A stretch of 64,000 bases of DNA from Eubacteriales bacterium (GTDB taxonomy: Bacteria > Bacillota > Clostridia > Lachnospirales > Lachnospiraceae), in assembly GCA_030524545.1 (NCBI GenBank), contig JAUNGM010000019.1, positions 1-64,000 on the forward strand. Direction: 5' to 3'. The first letter of the stretch is position 1. Every line of letters starts with the position of its first letter. The notes below the pieces were generated by a model, which saw only the letters and a list, made by a program, of their open reading frames with translations, was not told the origin of the DNA and ran no database searches. Shown piece by piece: positions 38,101 through 44,912 of the stretch. Both the position numbers and the translations under genes were made by a program.

Positions 38101-38272
38101 AATCCAGAATAAAAAACCGGCAGCTCCCGGAACACCTGCCGATGCGCCAAAAACAGGGGATGACACAAACTGGATGCTGCCGCTTTTGGGAGTCCTTGCA
38201 GGCGGTATCTGCGTAGTCTATGCGGTTTCCCGTAAGAGAAAACTGAAAAAGAATACTGCAAAGAAAGCGTAA
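32141..38272 (+). CDS. Giant cell-wall surface protein: thioester domain plus about 13 CnaB/SpaA domains
   Basis: About 2,043 residues. The ATG at 32141 follows AAAAGGAG and starts a signal peptide (MRNKKKRILAGALAFLIGCS, cleavage near AAE). Residues ~280-390 look like a thioester domain (WRLAYCLQIS and YYVTQTVIYCIL, the Cys and Gln motifs). Then come about 13 SpaA/CnaB-type domains of 85-130 residues, each with patterns such as LEGAVFGLYAE, GKYVIEEK and a Lys-containing first strand. Four near-identical 88-residue units lie at 36755-37804. The C-terminus has the sortase-type signal APKTGD, a hydrophobic helix and KRKLKK. It is probably an adhesin displayed by the host of the element. No sortase gene is in the window. 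Confidence 0.88.
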   Translation: MRNKKKRILAGALAFLIGCSTLFNSSLATFAAEEPETQAAETESETSLETELSEDEIVTAEDITIQAGEKFDIESDFTGLTISPEKVKVTFKEASGTEKQAFDYNKADTYTAVYYVEPYSGRQAYEVTRKIVVTDKEPETNGHSNQEQKQESEESDDDGEGDSQEESETALSDLTPEQVLEKGEALVKKIMAYEDLNVTLTGADLELFRMYQSLLSAGAGRPGMFRAARAAASKLVVRNAKNQTGKWDIPLLDYIYSSKTGNQVHNYVKYIDDDEANGWRLAYCLQISSHFIDETQYIGKEWEANGMYSEIAYAIANGSKVYGDCCNSAYSTGNWIKDYYVTQTVIYCILSDYGYDGHPISSLSAVSGYQDVYDCVQKMYKDVKKNGAGNQDGYGDTPSFEIVAPSSTAMTLSSDGKYYQTGWYKVQVEGELSSKSINLEGAPDGAEIVYKDSSNLKSSFYVRIPVEKAHSIGKEQVTFKVKATAKFARPFIYMYEALIADAQNVTFLEKKTTNGPKDSEASVTLKLDKSKVQVIKKDDATKVNLAGAVFGIYSDKACTDLITQMPATDANGASEVEFVKTQDTVYLKEISVPQGYKLNTASFNVALVPGKTTSVAVTNQEQKGKITVRKNGEVLTGVTGEAGNLSFVYENSVYAGAKYTVYAAEDIYSQDKTTKVHNAGDVVAQLETGADGSTTTAELYLGKYKVVEEEAPKNLVIGKTEEERTQTVTLAYAGQTVELATGEVSYTNDRPDVTVKVVKKSANDDAALEGAVFGLYAESDITAHNGNVIVGKGTLIEQASSDADGNAVFHSDIPLGFKYSVKESQAPDKYYKSDAVYTFTYEYKNDSTYTYTFEHEFKNEEVRGEIRVKKIDNDSLDFIAQGDAKMVGARYGLYAAEDIQHPNKKSGTVHKTGELVAQGQISSEGTLDFTNLYLGNYIVKEIEPAEGYLLDETEYPVSVAYEGQEVKIVHRDITVRETVKKQAFQLIKISEDGEQTETDLVEGAGFKVFLISSLSGVKEGTLKPANGSTFTSNDFIGYDYSKEETASYYVNGEKVNVPELFTDNTGYLKSPEIPYGDYVVFESTVPENLKNVNPFIVHITEDSREPQVWRVFDDRPLQFYFKIVKKDAQTQETVLNNSASYKIYDVAAEKYVEMIVRYPNKETVSVFQTNEEGYLVTPEQLKCGTYRIEEVQAPDSYVIVGKENSLVADGVNVPLNEVAAGGKYQEAGKAATTITVDSNTVHQVEEETGKFIVVIEQYNDEAVGSLVINKQAEKLKDAEKVEDKIVNKMKNGVAALVNTVSGLFTGEDAMEKTSGYEFSYEMGSVEGAEFAVYAKETIYTPDGQVDAEGNRIVKYNKNDLVAALVTDAEGKAVVNNLPIGKYVIEEKNAGVNNVLDTVAREFEIKYNGQEIAVDYVTMDWENARQHITIEVLKKDAVTEKALDGVVFGLYAEEDIKNAAGKVVVEKDALIETGTTDSEGKLKFQADLPHGKFYVKELEKKPGYLDNEEIYHFDAGYTDSSKEVIELSCEILNQPTITEFTKTDLTGGQEIEGAKLQILKDGEVIEEWVSEKEPHTVYALEPGEYILHEEQAPTDKGYVRAEDVVFVVEETGEVQKVEMQDDHTKVSISKTDITDGKEIEGAKLQIIDKEGNVVEEWISGEEHLIEYIPVGEYTLHEEQAPTDKGYVRAEDVTFVVEETGEIQKVEMQDDHTKVSISKTDITDRKEVEGAKLQIIDKEGNVIEEWVSGEEHLIEYIPVGEYTLHEEQAPTDKGYVRAEDVTFVVEETGEIQKVEMQDDHTKVSVSKTDITDGEEIQGAKLQIIDKDGKVVEEWTTGEEHLIEYIPVGEYTLHEEAAIDGYVVASDVEFTVLETGEIQKVEMKDERAMGVLKIQKTDAETKNPLEGVEFTLFEKESGKEVAKLVTDKDGKAESEKLPIGVYENGKMKEKMVYVLKETKVLEGYEKPEEEWEVVFEYKDDKTPVIEVLKEIQNKKPAAPGTPADAPKTGDDTNWMLPLLGVLAGGICVVYAVSRKRKLKKNTAKKA
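36755..37804 (+). repeat. Four tandem 264-bp repeats in the surface-protein gene
   Basis: Units begin at 36755, 37019, 37283 and 37547, exactly 264 bp apart, with the last about 6 bp shorter. Each encodes an 88-residue CnaB-type domain with SKTDITDGKEIEGAKLQI and GEYTLHEEQAP. Units 2 and 3 are the most alike. Copy number could change by recombination. Confidence 0.85.
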
Positions 38273-38340
38273 AGAAACAAATAAGAAAGAGTTGGGGAGG
38301 GGCTGCTTTTGGCGGTCCCTTTTTGACTAAGGGAAATATC

Positions 38341-38368
38341 AAAAGGCAGCTTTAGGGCTGCCTTTTTC
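38341..38368 (+). terminator. Terminator after the surface-protein gene
   Basis: AAGGCAGC (38343-38350) pairs with GCTGCCTT (38357-38364) and continues into a T run. The rest of 38369-38589 holds only short frames, including a 21-codon basic one at 38521-38586, that I cannot support as genes. Confidence 0.75.
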
Positions 38369-38589
38369 AAGAGAGAGGGCAGCCTGTAATAAAGCGGAGT
38401 GGTGTAAAAGAACATATCTGGATGCTTTGCCAGAAGAACACAGGGCGGTACTGTGCTCCGCAATTCAGGAAAAGGTGGTGGTTGTCTTAATGGTTACATT
38501 GTATTGATGAAACGGAAGCTATGAAAAGATATGCGAAAAGGAGGGCAAACAGGATGTTTAAGGATGGCAATGCAAGAGAGAGGTAGGGC

Positions 38590-39132
38590 ATGAACCGGGA
38601 GAAACATATTATTTGGAGTGACCTAAATCTGGATTTTGATGATTGGAAAGAAGAGCTGGCGGCAGATTTTCCGGAAAAATCGGAAGAAGAGCTGGTTGGT
38701 CTTATGTATGAAATTAATGGGGAATATCTGGAAGATGAGAGATTGAACCTGGATATCCAGTTACCGACTCCAATTCTGGTATGTGCAGATTTAGGAAGAT
38801 GGGATGGCAGGGCAACCGGTTATAAAATGATCGAGAGTGGGAATATTCGGGATTGCCTGCAAAGTACCTGCGATTATAATGAATGGTTTATTGACAAAAT
38901 GGGCGATTTACGCTGTACGGCAGTCCACCATGACGGGGTAAACCACTACCTGTATCGGGCAATCAAAGAAAATGTAAAAGATTCACAGGTGGAGAAACTG
39001 CAAAATAAATTATATGATGGCACATTTACACGTGCGGACATTACCAGAATAACACGGAGGCTTGGGGATGAGATTGCCATGGTATATGGTTTCAGCATAC
39101 CGCGCATGAACCAGCGGGCCATGAGCAGGTAA
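38590..39132 (+). CDS. Unknown 180-aa element protein
   Basis: A soluble, acidic protein that starts MNREKHIIWSDLNLDFDDWKEEL and contains PTPILVCADLGRWDGRATGYK and LRCTAVHHDGVNHYLYRA in its centre. I have no family for it. GAGAGAGG precedes the ATG. It is the first gene of a run of small element genes that continues to 46910. Confidence 0.65.
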   Translation: MNREKHIIWSDLNLDFDDWKEELAADFPEKSEEELVGLMYEINGEYLEDERLNLDIQLPTPILVCADLGRWDGRATGYKMIESGNIRDCLQSTCDYNEWFIDKMGDLRCTAVHHDGVNHYLYRAIKENVKDSQVEKLQNKLYDGTFTRADITRITRRLGDEIAMVYGFSIPRMNQRAMSR

Positions 39133-39194
39133 CCAGAAACGGCCTGTTCTGCACAGGGGATTTTGGGAAACCCTTAAAAACGGTAGGAGGGTAT

Positions 39195-39656
39195 ATGGAC
39201 TTAGTAAACCGGATTACGGTAAAAAAAGACGGGGTATATTTATCGTCACGGGATAGCGAAGAAAAACAGCAATATCGTTCCCATATCAGCGAAAGCCTTA
39301 CGAAAGTATTTATGGAAGGCGGGCAGCGGGCATTAGACCAGAAGATTTTTGAAATGCTGGATTGTATGGAGATTGAGACAAGGGGAAACCATGCAAGCGT
39401 CCGCAGGTATGAAGATACATTCAGCAGCCCGGAGGGACAGGAGATTTTGGATGATTGCAGGGTTAAGCGGGAGGCATGTTTTGACCAATTAAGTGAAGAA
39501 ACGAAGAGACAGCGCAACTTAGGACGTGTAACACCGGAATTGGAAAAATATTATGCAGAACTTGATAAATTCCACCAGATTACGTACCGGCAGCTTTCTG
39601 AAATATGCCCGGCTGTCAAGCAAAAAGAGAGAGGGGAAAAACTAAGGGGAACATAG
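39195..39656 (+). CDS. Unknown 153-aa protein, paralogue 1 of a tandem pair
   Basis: It starts MDLVNRITVKKDGVYLSSRD and is predicted to be helical after the first 25 residues. The next gene (39680) has the same start and the same order of motifs (EGGQRALDQKIFE, HASVRRYE, RQLSEICP), so the two arose by tandem duplication. GGTAGGAGGG precedes the ATG. No function is recognised. Confidence 0.7.
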   Translation: MDLVNRITVKKDGVYLSSRDSEEKQQYRSHISESLTKVFMEGGQRALDQKIFEMLDCMEIETRGNHASVRRYEDTFSSPEGQEILDDCRVKREACFDQLSEETKRQRNLGRVTPELEKYYAELDKFHQITYRQLSEICPAVKQKERGEKLRGT

Positions 39657-39679
39657 CGGGAAGAAAGGAATAGCTGTTT

Positions 39680-40144
39680 ATGGGATTTGAATTAATCAAC
39701 CGTATTACGGTAAAAAAAGATGGTGTTTATCTGTCAACACACAGCAGCAATGATTCATCACCGTATTATTCACACCGGATAGGCTTTCTGTCGGATGCTT
39801 ATGCAGAAGGCGGCCAAAAAGAGTTGGATAAGAAAATTTTTGAGCTGCTTTATACCAATGCACAGTTAAGGGGGAAGCATGAGAGTATTCTGCGCTATCA
39901 GGAAGTTTGGGATGGGAGCGAAGGCTTGGAAATCCGGAATGACTGCCGGGATAAGATCGAGGAAAGATATTTGGAACTGGACAGCGAAGACCGGAGGAAT
40001 CTTTATATTGATAACAGCAGCCAGGGTATCCAGGCTTTTTTGAAATACAAACAGGAAATGCAGGAGGTCATGTTCCGTCAGTTGGCAGAATTGTGTCCGC
40101 CAGCCAGGGAAAAGAAAATAGACAGGATGCAGAAAAGAAAATAA
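39680..40144 (+). CDS. Unknown 154-aa protein, paralogue 2 of a tandem pair
   Basis: It starts MGFELINRITVKKDGVYLST and shares with the preceding gene EGGQKELDKKIFE, HESILRYQE and RQLAELCPPA. Divergence is high outside these blocks, so the duplication is not recent. GAAAGGAA precedes the ATG. Function is unknown. Confidence 0.7.
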   Translation: MGFELINRITVKKDGVYLSTHSSNDSSPYYSHRIGFLSDAYAEGGQKELDKKIFELLYTNAQLRGKHESILRYQEVWDGSEGLEIRNDCRDKIEERYLELDSEDRRNLYIDNSSQGIQAFLKYKQEMQEVMFRQLAELCPPAREKKIDRMQKRK

Positions 40145-40198
40145 TAGAACAAGAAAGGGGCTGCGGATACAGCCTCTTTTTCAAAGGCAGGTGAGAAA

Positions 40199-40510
40199 AT
40201 GGATACCGAGAAAAAAGAAATACGCTTCATAGACAGCAGGTACCGGGAGCTGTTCCGGATTCAGGACGGTGATTCCATAGAGATTTCCTATCCAAATGGA
40301 GATAAGGTGGAGCGTAAATGTACCTTTTTGGATGAATACCATACCAGGGTTGGGATGATGGTATTCCATATTTGTGAATTTGCAGAGCGCATGGAAGGAA
40401 TCGGGGCTACCTACAAACCGGTAAAGGAACATGTTTTAAAAAGCCCGGAACAGGCTCAGCCTGATAGAGACCGGGCTGTACCGGACGGACCACATGGGAG
40501 GGGACGGTAG
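40199..40510 (+). CDS. Unknown 103-aa element protein
   Basis: It starts MDTEKKEIRFIDSRYRELFRIQDGDSIEI, with a beta-rich first half and the pattern HICEFAERMEGIGATYKP in the second. This may be one of the small polyvalent-protein-type domains of Clostridia elements, but I cannot name it. AGGTGAGAA precedes the ATG. The C-terminal 20 residues are polar. Confidence 0.6.
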   Translation: MDTEKKEIRFIDSRYRELFRIQDGDSIEISYPNGDKVERKCTFLDEYHTRVGMMVFHICEFAERMEGIGATYKPVKEHVLKSPEQAQPDRDRAVPDGPHGRGR

Positions 40511-40513
40511 GAT

Positions 40514-40600
40514 ATGAGTACGGAACATAGAAAAATGGTCACGTCAGGGACAAACCGCATGGAGACAGCAGTAGTGAGGAGGCGGTTATTTGAGTATTGA
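40514..40600 (+). CDS. Possible 28-aa peptide
   Basis: The ATG at 40514 follows GGTAGGAT and opens a 28-codon frame (MSTEHRKMVTSGTNR...) that overlaps the next gene by 11 bases. It may be a real coupled peptide or a chance frame. Only its ribosome site and position support it. Confidence 0.25.
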   Translation: MSTEHRKMVTSGTNRMETAVVRRRLFEY

Positions 40601-41168
40601 GCAGATTACTACAGAAGACCTTCGCAAGATGAAGGGAAAAGACGGACTGATCCTGCAGGGATGCGGCGGCGATCTACGGGAATGGCAGAGAGGGATCAAT
40701 AAAATGCTGACAGAAGCGGGGATTCTGCTTGAGGGGACAAACTTTGACCATATTTTTACGTTTGAGCATGATGGAGTGACCTGTCTGCTCTTTCCTTTTG
40801 AAGAGGAAGTGAAACTGTCTATAGGGCGTTTGGCGGTATGGAGGATTCAGACCCATGATACCTTTTACGGGAAATGGCTGTCTGATTTTGTACCAAACTA
40901 CCTGGGCGGTTTTACAAAGGAGCAGGCACCGGAAAAACCGGACTGTGCCCTGATCGGCCGGAATGGGAATATTTTTAACTTGCTGGGGATTGCTTCCCGT
41001 ACCCTGCGTGAACATGGACAGGGAGATCAGGCAGAAGAAATGAAGAAACGGATTCTTGGCTCCGGCAGTTATGAAGAAGCGCTGAATATCATGGGCGAGT
41101 ATGTCAATATAACAGATTCCCGGACAGAGAAAGACCATTCGCAGCCCTCTCACCGGAGCAGGAGGTAA
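40590..41168 (+). CDS. Unknown 192-aa element protein
   Basis: The TTG at 40590 follows GAGGAGGCG at a good distance. The protein has GKDGLILQGCGGDLREWQRGINKML near the N-terminus and DCALIGRNGNIFNLLGIASRTLREHG in the second half, ending GEYVNITDSR. The second block recurs, as I recall, in large multidomain proteins of Clostridia plasmids, so this may be a stand-alone copy of such a domain. No catalytic motif is visible. Confidence 0.65.
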   Translation: MSIEQITTEDLRKMKGKDGLILQGCGGDLREWQRGINKMLTEAGILLEGTNFDHIFTFEHDGVTCLLFPFEEEVKLSIGRLAVWRIQTHDTFYGKWLSDFVPNYLGGFTKEQAPEKPDCALIGRNGNIFNLLGIASRTLREHGQGDQAEEMKKRILGSGSYEEALNIMGEYVNITDSRTEKDHSQPSHRSRR

Positions 41169-41232
41169 CATATGGGGCCATTGTGCAGGGAATGAGTAGA
41201 AAATAGATGAAACACGATAGGAGGCCACTGTA

Positions 41233-41907
41233 GTGAAGACAGAAGAAAGGGAAGTTGCAGATTTAAGAACTTACGAACAGATCAGGAAGGAAACGGAAAT
41301 CCCAAAAGATGCGGAAAAAATGGTGCGGCAGCTTTTGTACGTTGACTTGTTTCCATATGATACGGTCAAAGAAATCCTGAAAGCCAGTGAAAATGTCTCC
41401 GATGTTTCTGTGCTTGCAAGTGCAGTAACAAGAGGGAAATCCGTTAAATTTATGAAAGGTTATTTGGTACATGGGGAACCGCACCTCTCACTGAGCTATC
41501 TTGATGCACTGGATAACAGGGTGCCTAAGACGATCGTTGACAAAATGAGGGAGTGCGGGTTTACAGCGGCGGAAGTCTTGCGTATTTCTGAAGCATACCG
41601 GAGCGGCATAAAAAGAAATGAGCTGATGCTGTGTATCCAAAAGGGCATGGATGCAGACCAGATCGGGGTTATCATCAGGCACCTAAAACAAAAAGGGGGA
41701 TATGAAAAGGCAAGAGTGATTGCCAGGCCGGAACTGGACAGCTACCAGATGAGTACGATGGAACGGCTATTTATGCGTGGGCTTACGCCACGGGAGGCAG
41801 AGACATTTATCGACCCCACATTAAACTGTAGGGAGCTGCTGCGCCGTGGGATGAAAATTCTGGAACAGAAGAGAGCGGGTGACGGAACTGAAAGTGGGGA
41901 TTATTGA
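41233..41907 (+). CDS. Helical-repeat protein of unknown function, 224 aa
   Basis: A GTG start after GGAGGCC. The protein is all-helical with repeated units of the type ...AEVLRISEAYRSGIKR, ADQIGVIIRHLKQ and SYQMSTMERLFMRGLTPREAE. The same kind of unit (QM..M...GLT..E) recurs in the 57165-58166 protein and in the C-terminus of VirD4. This suggests a shared docking repeat. The following gene starts 29 bases inside its 3' end. Confidence 0.65.
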   Translation: MKTEEREVADLRTYEQIRKETEIPKDAEKMVRQLLYVDLFPYDTVKEILKASENVSDVSVLASAVTRGKSVKFMKGYLVHGEPHLSLSYLDALDNRVPKTIVDKMRECGFTAAEVLRISEAYRSGIKRNELMLCIQKGMDADQIGVIIRHLKQKGGYEKARVIARPELDSYQMSTMERLFMRGLTPREAETFIDPTLNCRELLRRGMKILEQKRAGDGTESGDY

Positions 41908-42994
41908 TGCGGACCTGTTGTACCGCTCCCGGCACCTTTTTCCCAATCTGGCCTGTATGAAGCTCTCCGGTTTCCATAAGGAAAGGGGAGATGAGACAGA
42001 GCTTGTGACAGATTATGGGAAGACAGGGGGATATGACAAAATATACTTATCGAAAGTATTTACGGACACGTATGTGCCGGGGGAAATACTGGAAATGGAA
42101 AATCTGACATATGGGGGTACCGGCTTTTATTATGATAACGCTCCTCCGCTGCCGGAAGAAATAGAACACCATATGCCTGATTACGGATTGTATCAGAAAT
42201 ATGTGGAGAAGAATATGCAGCCGGGAAAAAGCAGGGCCTATAAATTCTATACGGATTACTCCATTGGCTTTTTATCAAGGGGATGCTTTCGGAGATGCGC
42301 GTTTTGCGTGAACCGGAACAGCCTGAAATCCGAAGCGGCCAGCCCCTTAGAGGAATTTATGGATAGGGACAGAAAGAAACTTTGTTTTCTTGATGATAAT
42401 TTTCTGGCCTGCTGTGGCTGGGAACCGATCTTAGATAAGGTCCTGGAATCCGGGAAACGTTTTCAGTTCCGGCAGGGGCTTGATCTGAGGATTATGCAGA
42501 AGCGGCAGATGGAAAAACTGTTTTCAGGGAAATTAGATGGCAACGTCATTTTTGCGTTTGATGATATCCGGGACAGGGACATTATAGTAAGAAAACTGGA
42601 ACTGTTTTATGAAACCGTACCCACTTACCATAAGGAATTAAAGATGTATGTGCTATGTGGTTTTGACAGAAGCGGCCAGTGGAAACCGGATTTTTGGGTG
42701 CAGGATATCCGCGATACTTTGGAACGTGTGCGGATACTCATGCGGTATGGCTGCCTTGCCTATATCATGCGCTACGAAAAATGCTGGAAATCCCCTTACA
42801 AGGGAATGTATATCACGATAAGCCGGTGGTGTAACCAGCCGGCACAATATGCAAAGAAGAGCCTGCGGCAATTTTGCATGGAGCAGGGGGAGCAGTATGC
42901 AAGCAACCGTTATCTGACAGAGTTTGAAAAAGCATATCCTGAATTATCTGAGTATTTTGATATGAAGTATGGGGAGGAACTGGGGCGTTTTTAG
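41879..42994 (+). CDS. Radical SAM protein with B12-binding-like N-terminal domain
   Basis: A 371-residue protein. Residues 5-50 (KVGIIDADLLYRS..FPNLACMKLSGFHK) resemble the Rossmann-type domain found in front of many radical SAM enzymes, but without the DxHxxG cobalamin motif. The cluster motif is GCFRRCAFC, with Cys136, Cys140 and Cys143 in the CX3CX2C spacing. FLDDNFLACCGWEPILDKVLE and RQGLDLRIMQKRQ fit the barrel. The substrate is unknown. The GTG start overlaps the previous gene, so expression is coupled. Similar proteins occur in phages and mobile elements. A role in nucleic-acid or peptide modification is only a guess. Confidence 0.8.
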   Translation: MTELKVGIIDADLLYRSRHLFPNLACMKLSGFHKERGDETELVTDYGKTGGYDKIYLSKVFTDTYVPGEILEMENLTYGGTGFYYDNAPPLPEEIEHHMPDYGLYQKYVEKNMQPGKSRAYKFYTDYSIGFLSRGCFRRCAFCVNRNSLKSEAASPLEEFMDRDRKKLCFLDDNFLACCGWEPILDKVLESGKRFQFRQGLDLRIMQKRQMEKLFSGKLDGNVIFAFDDIRDRDIIVRKLELFYETVPTYHKELKMYVLCGFDRSGQWKPDFWVQDIRDTLERVRILMRYGCLAYIMRYEKCWKSPYKGMYITISRWCNQPAQYAKKSLRQFCMEQGEQYASNRYLTEFEKAYPELSEYFDMKYGEELGRF

Positions 42995-43057
42995 CCAGTA
43001 CATCACAATAACAAGAGAGAAAAGAACGGACAGGATATTTTAGGAGAGGAGGTTCCT

Positions 43058-44167
43058 ATGGGCAGATTCACGGATGAAGAACTGAGGATTGCAAAATCAG
43101 TAGACCTCGTAGATCTGGCAGGCAATGTGGGTATTCCCCTGAAACGGGTGGGAAATTATTTCAGTATAGACGGTATGGATTCCACAATGATTTTTGACAG
43201 GGCAACATGGTGCCGGTTCAGCCGGGGAGTAGGAGGCAGTACGATTGATTTCCTGATGTATTTCAAAGATATGGAATATAAGGAGGCGGTTTCTTATCTT
43301 TTGGATTATGCAGGATACGTCAAACTGGATGCCCCAATCCCTCCATCTGTGGAAAAGGGAAAATGGAAGGCACCGGAGAATAAGCGAAAAGAGAAAGAAA
43401 AAGTACCTTTCATCCTGCCGGAAAGGTCAAAGAACTGCAAGGGCCTGTATGCCTACCTGATGAAGCGCAGGAAACTATCACAGGGTATTGTCAGCTATTG
43501 GTTAAAGAAAGATTTGATGTATGAAAGCAATCCCTACCATAATATCGTATTCCTTGGGAAAGATGCGAAAGGCGAAGTCAAATTTGCAAGCCAGAGGGGA
43601 ATCCGGGATATGTATGGGAAACCATTCAAAGGGGACGTTCCGGGAAATGACAAACGGTATGGGGTAAATATTATAAATCCGGATAGTGAAGAAATTAATG
43701 TATTTGAAGCGGCGATTGATGCCATGTCGGATATGGATTTCAGGCAGGACTATGAAACCAGTATCCTTGCACTTGGAATGGTATCAGATGGGCCGCTTCA
43801 AACAATTTTAGAGGAACATAAGCATATCAAGTGCATGAACCTATGTCTGGATAATGACGTGCCGGGAAGATTGGCGGCAAAAAAGCTGGCAAGGAAATAT
43901 GTACTGGATGGATATGAAGTGTTTTTGCGGCTGCCGCCTTTGGGAAAGGATTACAATTTCTTCCTGCAATGTGAACGGGAAAACCGTGAGCTTTATAAGC
44001 GGTTGGACCATTCAGGCAGGAAACGTATAAGCACTCTGAGGGAGCCTGAACGTGCGGAGAGAACAAAAAGCAATACGTTTCCGCTAGAGGGCCGGGATTC
44101 CGGGGAAATACCGGCATTTACAGACAGGAGGTATGCGGCATCAAAAAGGGCTGCATCAGCAAGATAA
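43058..44167 (+). CDS. DUF3991/TOPRIM domain protein (DnaG-like)
   Basis: A 369-residue protein. The N-terminus (KSVDLVDLAGNVGIPLKRVGNYFSI... and CRFSRGVGGSTIDFLMYFKDM) is the DUF3991-type region that replaces the zinc finger of primases. The TOPRIM fold follows, with NVFEAAIDAMSD (the Glu motif) and CLDNDVPGRLAAKKLARKY (the DxD-type motif). The C-terminal ~60 residues are polar. Such proteins accompany relaxases and replication genes of Clostridia conjugative elements. Priming of the transferred strand is a plausible role, not shown. Confidence 0.82.
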   Translation: MGRFTDEELRIAKSVDLVDLAGNVGIPLKRVGNYFSIDGMDSTMIFDRATWCRFSRGVGGSTIDFLMYFKDMEYKEAVSYLLDYAGYVKLDAPIPPSVEKGKWKAPENKRKEKEKVPFILPERSKNCKGLYAYLMKRRKLSQGIVSYWLKKDLMYESNPYHNIVFLGKDAKGEVKFASQRGIRDMYGKPFKGDVPGNDKRYGVNIINPDSEEINVFEAAIDAMSDMDFRQDYETSILALGMVSDGPLQTILEEHKHIKCMNLCLDNDVPGRLAAKKLARKYVLDGYEVFLRLPPLGKDYNFFLQCERENRELYKRLDHSGRKRISTLREPERAERTKSNTFPLEGRDSGEIPAFTDRRYAASKRAASAR

Positions 44168-44185
44168 ATATGGAGGACCGAGGCA

Positions 44186-44425
44186 ATGGAAAATATATCT
44201 TTACAACAATATTACAGACAGCAGATGGAAGAAAAGCAGAGGGAGGACGAATATTCCTGCCTGTTGGAAGATACGGCCAGAAATGTCCGGCAGTTAAAAT
44301 TGCAGGGAAAGAGCAGGCTTGCTTATTTGAAAAGCGTTTACCGGGAGAACAGGCGGAGTATCTGCCGGTATGCAGCGGAGCAGAACTTCCTTTCGGCGGT
44401 CCTCTCGGATGTAAGGAAAAAATGA
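44186..44425 (+). CDS. Small helical protein, 79 aa
   Basis: The frame MENISLQQYYRQQMEEKQREDEY continues as a charged helix with ARNVRQLKLQGKSRLAYLKSVY. GAGG lies 12 bases before the ATG, and the gene ends 4 bases before the next start. A second frame across the same DNA (44170-44433) has a less protein-like composition and I reject it. Function is unknown. Confidence 0.55.
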   Translation: MENISLQQYYRQQMEEKQREDEYSCLLEDTARNVRQLKLQGKSRLAYLKSVYRENRRSICRYAAEQNFLSAVLSDVRKK

Positions 44426-44429
44426 AGGC

Positions 44430-44903
44430 ATGAAAGAAGAGAAAAAAATGACGCAGGCGGGGCTGGAGATCAGGCCGGTCACGCTGCGCCAGGCAAAAGA
44501 GTTTGTAGCACAGAATCACCGCCATCATTTACCGCCACAGGGACATAAATTCTCAATCGGCCTGTATGCAGGGGATCGGATGGTTGGCTGTGCGATATGC
44601 GGCAGGCCGGTAAGCAGATATTTGGACAATAACGAAACCTGCGAGATTACCCGGCTGTGTACAGATGGGACGGAAAATGCCTGTTCCATGCTTTATGGCG
44701 CCTGCTGTCGTATTGCAAGGGAGATGGGATATAAAAAGATGATTACCTATACTCTGGCCAGTGAAAATGGTGCGAGCCTGAGGGCGGGCGGTTTCCAATG
44801 TGAAGGTATTGCCGGCGGGGAAATGTGGACAGGGACCAGGAAAAAGGACAATGGCGTTCCAAAAGAGAAAAAATATCGTTGGTCCCGGATTTTAAGAAAA
44901 TAG
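44430..44903 (+). CDS. XF1762-family acetyltransferase-fold protein
   Basis: A 157-residue protein with the GNAT-like pattern of the XF1762 family: FVAQNHRHHLPPQGHKFSIGLY, VGCAICGRPVSRYLDNNETCEITRLCTDG and NACSMLYGACCRIAREMGYKKMITYT. These proteins are frequent on phages and plasmids. The acceptor substrate is unknown. It starts 4 bases after the preceding gene. Confidence 0.8.
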   Translation: MKEEKKMTQAGLEIRPVTLRQAKEFVAQNHRHHLPPQGHKFSIGLYAGDRMVGCAICGRPVSRYLDNNETCEITRLCTDGTENACSMLYGACCRIAREMGYKKMITYTLASENGASLRAGGFQCEGIAGGEMWTGTRKKDNGVPKEKKYRWSRILRK

Positions 44904-44912
44904 GAGGGGTAT

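Noticed and set aside
38369-38589. Open frames between the surface-protein terminator and the 38590 gene
   Set aside because: They have no convincing start codon or ribosome site. The 21-codon frame at 38521 is too short to support.
44170-44433. An 87-codon frame overlapping the 79-aa gene at 44186
   Set aside because: Its composition is less protein-like. The 44186 frame has coherent helix-type sequence and fits the gene spacing.
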